Part shown: positions 57,753 through 64,000 of the stretch, in pieces
Numbering within the stretch: the stretch's first letter is position 1
Layout: every line of letters starts with the position of its first letter
DNA from: Verticillium longisporum
Lineage: Eukaryota; Ascomycota; Sordariomycetes; Glomerellales; Plectosphaerellaceae
Direction of reading: 5' to 3'
Length of the DNA: 64,000 nucleotides
Assembly: GCA_019188255.1 (NCBI GenBank)
Contig: JAETXT010000011.1
Location: 186,001 to 250,000, forward strand
Made by a program: the position numbers and the translations under genes
The notes under the pieces: model-generated
Databases searched by the model: none
What the model saw: the letters and a program-made list of their open reading frames with translations, nothing else
What the model was told of the DNA's origin: nothing

Positions 57753-57955
57753 GCTAGTGGCGAAAGTTGGGTGACGCCGTACGTAGATGTGATGCTTCGG
57801 ATGCGTAAACTCTAATGCCGCGAAGGGGATAAATTTTGAAGAAGCTTTCTTCCACACCGATCTGATATGCCTATATTGCAGTGACTTGAACTTGCAACAT
57901 CGCCAAACACATCCAACATACATCAGTATGATGGGCGAATCAGTCCCACAAACAA

Positions 57956-58980
57956 TTAGCTTGCTCGCGCCTCAGCCGTACTCCAGCGCCAGGTGATGAA
58001 AAGGTAGCTATCACACGGTTTTCCCTTCTCCATAGCCAGAACGACCACCTCCGTCGGGTTTTCCTCGCAAATGGCCGCCAAGCGCTACTCAGGGGAGCCA
58101 ATACGCAGCCCGAATTAGTCTGCCATCGCCGCGGGCCAGGGAGAGCACGAGACCTCCTTGCGCGCCTCACCCGCTACACAGCGCGCCTCACCAATTCTTG
58201 ACCCTCCTCCAACACCACAGCGGAATCACTGCCGGCTAGTTCATCCTGACCCTGGTCGCTGTTACTGGCAAAGCCACCCATCACTGAACTCTGGGGCGAT
58301 ATCGCCGGTTGGCCGCCCGAGTTCCGGCCGCCCTGTGCGGATCGGCCAGCTGGTTTGATGCTGCGCATAACCTTCTGCGGAGTGTGGCGAGCCTTTTTCG
58401 CGGGGGTGCCGGAGACCACGGGAGGGGCGGGACGCTTCCAGCGAGCTGGCCTCGGGGGCGACGCCTATCTTGGAAGCAGGCTGCACCTTGGAGGCGCGGC
58501 TAGAACCAGTGGCTGGACTACAAGTCTTCGCTGTAAGGACAGGGCGCGGCGGCATGTCACGGTAGTGTGGTCGTTGGACGGGACATATCTGTCAAAGCGT
58601 TGTTAGAGCAGAGTGAGGAGGTCTTCCACACGTGGTCCGCAGGCAATCAGAAGATAGGTAGGGGGTCGGAATACATCTGAACTCTGGCTCTCAGAAGCCT
58701 ATATATATATAGTTCTCGTAACCCTTAGCCCTTGACCGACCGCCTGCTTGGGACAAGAGAACGTTGGCGGCGTCATCGTCGACTGGTTCAAAAGGGTCAG
58801 CTCACCTCGCCGAAGCCACGGAGGACTCGCCGAGAAAATCCAGGCGGTCGGAGAACGAAGACACCGAAGTACTGGGGTCGGCAGCCTCGTCCTCATCGTC
58901 GGCGACCTCCAAGGCCTCGGGGAAGAGCACTTGGCTTTGAGTCGAGTTAGGAAAGCCGGCCTTTCCGACCACTTATGATG
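57956..58980 (-). pseudogene. uncertain spliced or decayed gene
   Basis: Several minus-strand segments look coding. An acidic Ser/Asp-rich piece (about 58970-58806, including SVSSFSDRLDFLGESSVASA) ends at a good GTGAGC donor. Next comes a CTCTAAC branch plus TTGACAG acceptor near 58590 and a basic piece (GTPAKKARHTPQK). The last exon (to 57956) reads RLAAICEENPTEVVVLAMEK and ends with TAA. A GTGAGG donor near 58180 and a GAGTAG acceptor near 58080 could join the last two in phase. A one-base shift is still needed near 58430. It may be a lineage-specific gene with one indel, or a relic. No family recognised. Confidence 0.35.
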
Positions 58981-59934
58981 GGCGCCAGATTCAGGAATCA
59001 CTCGAAGTTCCTTCCCAACGATACAAAATTGTAAGTTTCTTACAAAAGTCCAGGATCTTTGGCATATGTTGACCAGCATGTATTATACTGTCAGGCTAGG
59101 CTACGACGCACACCCACAATGTGTGAAGAAGTGTGGTTTCGCTAGGGATGTTCTCACTTGACATTTAAGTGTTATAATCCTTGTGCTGACTGGAGTGACG
59201 CGCATCCTGGAGCGAATGAACAAGGCTCGGATCAGTGTGCAAACTACGACGGGGACGCAGACCATGAGACTGAGGACATGACCGGGCGATGTACCAAAGA
59301 ATGGGACTGAGTGCACTTGCGTCAGCCCATAGAAGAAGGTATAGACGGTTTGACCGTAAGAGGGGGGCCATCAATCAGGAGGCGACAGACTCTGAAGCGG
59401 TGAGCGACGTATGTCATGAGGTGAGGACCGCCAGGTGTAAGAAAAAAAGCGCAGCGATGGCGTGCAATACAGGTGCCTCGCCGCCGAAGTGTGGTAGCGA
59501 CCGACCTACTTAGTGCCATGAGGTACGGAGATTTAAACATCAGAGATGTGAAGTGATCACTGATACGTTGAGAGAGGACCGCAGGGACGATCTGCAGCAA
59601 AAGACAGTAGTTTGGGTCCACATTGAAATTGACTATCCTCTATTCCATCCGCTAGAGTGAAGAAAGTCTATTTTGACAAGCTGTTGTCGTAGATATAGTG
59701 GATGGCCTGTGTCGCCAGTCGTGGTACTAAACATATCACCGAACCTCGATTCGCTCATATGATCGCCTCCCCGCAGTTGAATTCTCGATGAATCGTTAAA
59801 GGCCTCTGCGCTATGTAAGCCCCGTCATGCATTTCCTTAGCGGCAGATCCCTCCCAGTGGTCACATGCACCTGGCCCAATTCCTTACCCTCATAATCCAA
59901 CCTTTGATCCCCTGCTTGCTCGCATCACCCAGCA
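58981..59934. other. intergenic region
   Basis: No supported gene. Base composition becomes more AT-rich towards 59700. Confidence 0.45.
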
Positions 59935-60210
59935 ATGGCCATCGAGCCAACAATCACCCGTGTGCTTGTCCGCTCGAAAACGCATCTGGTCCAAGGCGAC
60001 AGCTACAATGATAAGTGCAACGTGTTGAAAAACAAGATCTGCCAGGAAGTATGGAACCGCGACTTTGACCCCCAACAGGATCGATGGTTTACCTACGGTG
60101 CCCTTTTCGGTTACGATAACCGCCGTTGCTATTTTCTTGTTGATAATGGTCCGCATACCGCTGATGAGATACCGGTTCAGTGGTACGAATGGACGGGAAG
60201 CCAACTGTAG
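59935..60210 (+). CDS. small hypothetical protein
   Basis: A 91-residue intronless reading starting AGCAATGG and ending at a TAG, preceded by a CT-rich leader. It is polar and aromatic-rich (Trp, Tyr, Phe) with three cysteines, without signal peptide or membrane helix. The composition looks like a folded small protein, but no family was recognised and the isolated position between unsupported regions lowers confidence. Confidence 0.4.
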   Translation: MAIEPTITRVLVRSKTHLVQGDSYNDKCNVLKNKICQEVWNRDFDPQQDRWFTYGALFGYDNRRCYFLVDNGPHTADEIPVQWYEWTGSQL

Positions 60211-61422
60211 GTGCTAATTCCCGTTGACCTCCTTCGACTAACGCCGCTTCGTAGACAACCCATCAATTCCCCCCTCCCGCCACAAGTCCGCGCGAGAATA
60301 CAGACAATTACGTCTTCCAAGCAATCCATCAGAACACGAGCACCCCAAGACAATCAACATCGCCTACAACTTATCCGAGCGCGACTCCGTCACGGAATGC
60401 CCCTCAGTGCGGGAAATATTAAACACCTGAGAACGAATCCTCAAGAAACAGACGAACTAAAGGAAAGCATGCCGGCATTTCAGGCGACGATTGAAACATA
60501 CTTGCTTGAAGGCTCAGACTCTCCTCTGCCACGAGACGAGCGCTCTGAAGTCTCTTGACTTACCACGAATACTGTGTTCGAAAGTAGTCTTTTCTCCATA
60601 TGGACGCGGATGACTGTTGGTACATGGTTTTTGAATTGTTCTTGGATGATGTGCTTGGCCACTATGCACCGTTGCCATCCGGATCTCTTCGGGACCAGGC
60701 TACAAAATGCCGCCAAATACTTAGCTGAACCACGGTTGTAGTGTACCGTGATGGCACTTGTGGAGGAAACAGCCCAAGGAGCCCGTACATGCTGCCATGC
60801 CGGCTATATATCAGGCCTGAAGCGAAGTCATGGCCCAGTATACGTGACATAGTGGCACCTGCTAGGAAGGCATTCTTCGGGGGCCTTCACCTCGAACTTT
60901 CTTCCGCGCTATCGATGTCGTTCGACAGTTCTTTGACGCTGCCGCGCACTGGACGACCCCAAAGCCTCGCCAGTCTAGTCTTCTCCAGTCGACGCCGATA
61001 GCTACTCTGCCACGCACGTATATCCACAGACCTCGTCCTCGTCATAAACATCCCGCAAAAGAGAAACGGACTCATGTTCAACTGTATCCCAGCAAGAACG
61101 TCAGGTCATCGCAGGTAGACCTCTACAGATTACCGAGCTTGGCCCTTCGGTCAAAGACCACAAAGCAGCACCCATTCAGGAACACGGGGACACTGTAGCA
61201 AACTTGAGTATTGAAACAAACCAATTGTTATTATCCGATCTGCTAAACTAAAATCACTAAACTAAGGTACGCTTTCTGAGCAAACTGCATGTGCGAATCC
61301 CCTCCGTTGCGTGACCAGCACGACGTGTTTCCCTTTTTCCTTGCGTACTTCGTTTGCAATCTGGTGTGTTTCCTTTTTACTTTCCATCATAATCATATTT
61401 ATCGTATTTCCATTTCCATTGC
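60211..61422. other. intergenic region
   Basis: 3' flank of the synthetase-like gene. No supported gene. Confidence 0.45.
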
Positions 61423-64000
61423 TCATCCGGTGATGGTCTCAGCATCGCTGCGAAGACCATCCGAATCGCTCGTCCCGCCCTCTGGTTGACCAGTGCCCTG
61501 GTTGATGCGCTTTCCATAGTAGCGCTCCGCAGGCCAGCCCTGCATCGTGCATCCCTCCTCGACAACGTCACCACCCATGATGAGGGTATGTTCGAGAAGG
61601 CAACTGTCCTTCTTCATCATCGCACCACTCAACAGTCGGCTGCCCGTGCGAAGGACACACCTGTCATCAATTTGCAGCCTGTTGAGGTCGAACTTGCCCC
61701 TCGTGTTGATGTGGGCCACGACACTGGCATCGTCGACGGTGACACGATCGCCGAGAGTGATCAGATCCGGCTCGGTGAACATGAGACTGGGGTTGCCGTT
61801 GGCGAAGAGGCAGCAGTCCTTGCCAATTGTCGCACCCAGGGCGCGGAAGTAGAGGACGATCCATTCGGTGCCGGTGAGAAGTCCGAGAATGCCGTGGCCA
61901 CGGTAGCAGTTGCGGCGAATCTTCTCAATGTTCAGGAAGAGCTGCCAGCGCTGGCAGTAGGGCGACTTGTCCCAGTCGTAGTTCCCAGGCGTGCGGCGGC
62001 CGAGGAGCATCCACTTGGCGGCAATGACGATGCCAAGGGCGAAGATGGCGTGCAGAGTGGTCAGGACCGAGATGGCAATCGTCACCATGCCGTACAGAAC
62101 GAGGGCATCCTTTGCTGTGCCGTACGATGGGATGAACTCGCGCGTGATGCGGTCGACAAGCTGGATGGCGGTGATGCTCGGCACGTTCCAGAAGAAGGCC
62201 GTGAAGACGGTGATGAAGGTCGAGTAGCAAAAGATGGCAAAAGGGCCCATGACCCTGTAGGGAGCAAGCTTGAAGTAAAAGGCGCGACCGAAAGGGGAAG
62301 CCTCATCGTGGTTGACGATTGTGTGCTCGCTGTCAGAGTCCCTGGCCATGATGGGATGGTCGGACACGTTGGGGGCCTTCTTTGAGGGTGCCTCGCGAGT
62401 CTCGATGAGAGTAGCGTCACTGGCAACGCGGTGGATTTGGCTTTGGCGCTTCTCCTTCTTCTCCGACATGTCAGAACCGGAGGAGAGGCAGACGGCGTCA
62501 CCTCCCTTGGAGCCAACGTAGGTACCACCATCAGCGTAGTGGCCACCGCGACGAGTCAAAGCACCAGAGCCCATAACAGTCTTGTGGCCAACTTCAACAC
62601 CAGGTAGCAAGGTGACACGATCGGCAATCATGGCACGGTCGCGGATGATAATCTTCTCAGATCCATTGCCGTCAGAAGTGATGAGGCGCGAACGAGAGCC
62701 GAACACAACATCGTCGCCAATGTCGAGCAGGTGATAGTCGCCAATGCCGGGACCGGTACCAGGCCAGTAGACACGCTTGCCAATCTTGCCACCAAGCATA
62801 CGGACTGCTACTGAAGTGGCCTCGTAATGCTGACCGAACATGGCTGTAAGGTCGTGAAGACGGGATCCAGGCATGAGACTGTTCATGAGCGCCCCCCTCC
62901 ATGTGGTGACGTTGCCACGGCCCTCCACAGGGTTAGGTCCCATCTTGCCGAAGCAGGCATCAAGAATGGTCTTGATGAAAACCGTAAAGCCGAAGAGAAT
63001 GTAGGGGCTGAACATAGTACGCAGGACAAGTGCTAGGTAGTGATAGCCAACACGCTCGGGCTGCGTAAACCAGTTGAGGATGTCACGTAGAGGCGAGTTA
63101 TTGTCCAATGGCTGATTAAGCACCATGCCGACCAGACCGCCGAGCCAGGGAGTCAGTGCCAAGAACCAGGCGATGAGCAGGATGGGTGTGGTGAAGAAAA
63201 TCGACATGGCCCAGTGAGGCTTGGGAGCGCGGCTGGCCGTCAGGTCGCGGTACGACTCGTCAGCATCCTGCTGCTCCCAGCTGGAAGAGTTGAGACCAAT
63301 GCAAGTGTCGGCGGGCACGTAAGAGCCTGGAGCAATGATCGAAGCGACGCCGACAGAGACGTTCTCTCCAATGACGATACGACCCAGGTACATTGACGTG
63401 TTACCCTCAGCAGCGAAGGGGCGACATGTGCACTTTCCGAGCGTGGCGCCATCGCGAATATCTAGAAGATCCCACTCGCCGAGAGATGTGCCGTTGACAT
63501 TGACGCCCTTGCCAATGCGAGCGCCCATCATGCGCAGATACAGACGCTTGGTAGACTCGTTCGTGTTGAAGAAACCCTTTCCGCAGATGGACACAGTCTT
63601 CTGGACAATCCACCAACGGGTGTGGTAGAGACCCCACATTGGGTAGAGGCCTTCACGGTAACGACCGATGACGAGCCACTTGGTGGCGATGCCGATGAAC
63701 GGTGCGACGGCGCGAACGGCCACCTGGGCAAACATGATGGAGACGGTGAGGTTGAGGAGACGACCGGGGACCGACATGTTAGTGACCCAGCTCTGAGTGT
63801 AGCTGAGAGCGAGGATGAAGATGGTCCACTGGAAAGCGCGGCGCATGGGATGCAAAACCACCAGGGGCAACAGCTGGAGTAACATGAGGAACGGATTTGT
63901 TGAGCTGTTGGTCTTCGCACAGCCTTCTGTGTTGCTCTCCATCTGGTCCGCGCTGGGTGCCGACTTGAGCAGGTCGTCGATGTGGGCAGAGAGGGCTTTA
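61423..64000 (-). CDS. Pls/PosA-type NRPS-like synthetase, C-terminal part (runs off the window)
   Basis: The reading frame is open to the right edge; the first ATG in the window (63942) is internal, because the 19 codons before it continue a helical segment (ALSAHIDDLL) like the end of a carrier domain. Numbering from that Met, membrane helices alternate with three left-handed beta-helix (LpxA-like) segments at about 135-216, 378-465 and 698-805, each opening with an IG-K motif and a DI-D or LGD turn. Helix groups lie near 20-95, 244-330 and 562-650. Three soluble domains between pairs of helices is the layout of the C-terminus of epsilon-poly-L-lysine synthetase (Pls) and PosA-type enzymes, in which an adenylation and a carrier domain come first. 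A linker rich in charged residues (485-550) separates domains 2 and 3. No intron or lesion is seen. The product is unknown. Confidence 0.8.
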   Translation of the reverse strand, partial: KALSAHIDDLLKSAPSADQMESNTEGCAKTNSSTNPFLMLLQLLPLVVLHPMRRAFQWTIFILALSYTQSWVTNMSVPGRLLNLTVSIMFAQVAVRAVAPFIGIATKWLVIGRYREGLYPMWGLYHTRWWIVQKTVSICGKGFFNTNESTKRLYLRMMGARIGKGVNVNGTSLGEWDLLDIRDGATLGKCTCRPFAAEGNTSMYLGRIVIGENVSVGVASIIAPGSYVPADTCIGLNSSSWEQQDADESYRDLTASRAPKPHWAMSIFFTTPILLIAWFLALTPWLGGLVGMVLNQPLDNNSPLRDILNWFTQPERVGYHYLALVLRTMFSPYILFGFTVFIKTILDACFGKMGPNPVEGRGNVTTWRGALMNSLMPGSRLHDLTAMFGQHYEATSVAVRMLGGKIGKRVYWPGTGPGIGDYHLLDIGDDVVFGSRSRLITSDGNGSEKIIIRDRAMIADRVTLLPGVEVGHKTVMGSGALTRRGGHYADGGTYVGSKGGDAVCLSSGSDMSEKKEKRQSQIHRVASDATLIETREAPSKKAPNVSDHPIMARDSDSEHTIVNHDEASPFGRAFYFKLAPYRVMGPFAIFCYSTFITVFTAFFWNVPSITAIQLVDRITREFIPSYGTAKDALVLYGMVTIAISVLTTLHAIFALGIVIAAKWMLLGRRTPGNYDWDKSPYCQRWQLFLNIEKIRRNCYRGHGILGLLTGTEWIVLYFRALGATIGKDCCLFANGNPSLMFTEPDLITLGDRVTVDDASVVAHINTRGKFDLNRLQIDDRCVLRTGSRLLSGAMMKKDSCLLEHTLIMGGDVVEEGCTMQGWPAERYYGKRINQGTGQPEGGTSDSDGLRSDAETITG

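Noticed and set aside
1..64000. CRISPR array or bacterial-type operons
   Set aside because: The window is eukaryotic, with spliced genes; tandem repeats found are short, adjacent copies without unique spacers.

Overview
The window comes from a filamentous ascomycete (Pezizomycotina), probably a Sordariomycete. The grounds are short introns of about 50-140 nt with GT/AG ends and CTGAC or CTAAC branch sites, about 1 kb between genes, fungus-specific families (Pth11-like rhodopsin-domain protein, DUF3433-like protein, alpha-arrestin with PY motifs, Tom22, Gpi12, LSm3), and an AT-rich block with the signature of repeat-induced point mutation (RIP). The species cannot be read from the sequence.

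Left end (1-2,060): an AT-rich RIP block in which the first 1,097 bases contain no CA and no TG dinucleotide at all. A GC-richer patch inside it (1408-1960) carries either a small cysteine-rich secreted protein gene or a decayed multi-exon gene; the two readings overlap in different frames. Next are a frameshifted amino acid permease (2.5-4.0 kb), a seven-helix rhodopsin-domain protein (5.8-7.4 kb), a tRNA-Glu(CUC) gene (8.74 kb) and a PY-motif alpha-arrestin (10.1-13.1 kb). A 4.6 kb stretch with no supported gene follows.

Middle (17.7-33.5 kb): a Nudix hydrolase, an unrecognised spliced gene, a CxxC-rich protein with a GC-AG intron, a pseudogene fragment, a small multi-helix membrane protein, and a housekeeping run: Gpi12 (GPI anchor synthesis), a mitochondrial expression factor of the Aep2/Atp13/Cya5 type, LSm3 (U6 snRNP and mRNA decay) and a GTPBP1-like translational GTPase.

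The 33.7-51 kb stretch holds a DUF3433-like membrane protein gene with a nonsense codon and two frameshifts, a GPI-anchored secreted protein, an adenosine-deaminase-like enzyme, Tom22, an MFS transporter with a 15-nt microexon, a two-helix membrane protein, a trypsin-like protease with an in-frame TGA, and a second MFS transporter that lacks exactly one base.

Right end (51-64 kb): a secreted 1,247-residue subtilisin-like protease with an unusual C-terminal beta-rich domain, an uncertain spliced or decayed gene, a small unknown ORF, and the C-terminal part of a large enzyme running off the right edge. That last protein alternates membrane helices with three left-handed beta-helix (LpxA-like) domains, the architecture of Pls/PosA-type poly-amino-acid synthetases.

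A recurring theme is that core cellular genes are intact while several accessory genes (permease, MFS transporter, DUF3433-like protein, perhaps the protease) carry single lesions. Either the accessory gene set is decaying or the assembly has scattered indels.
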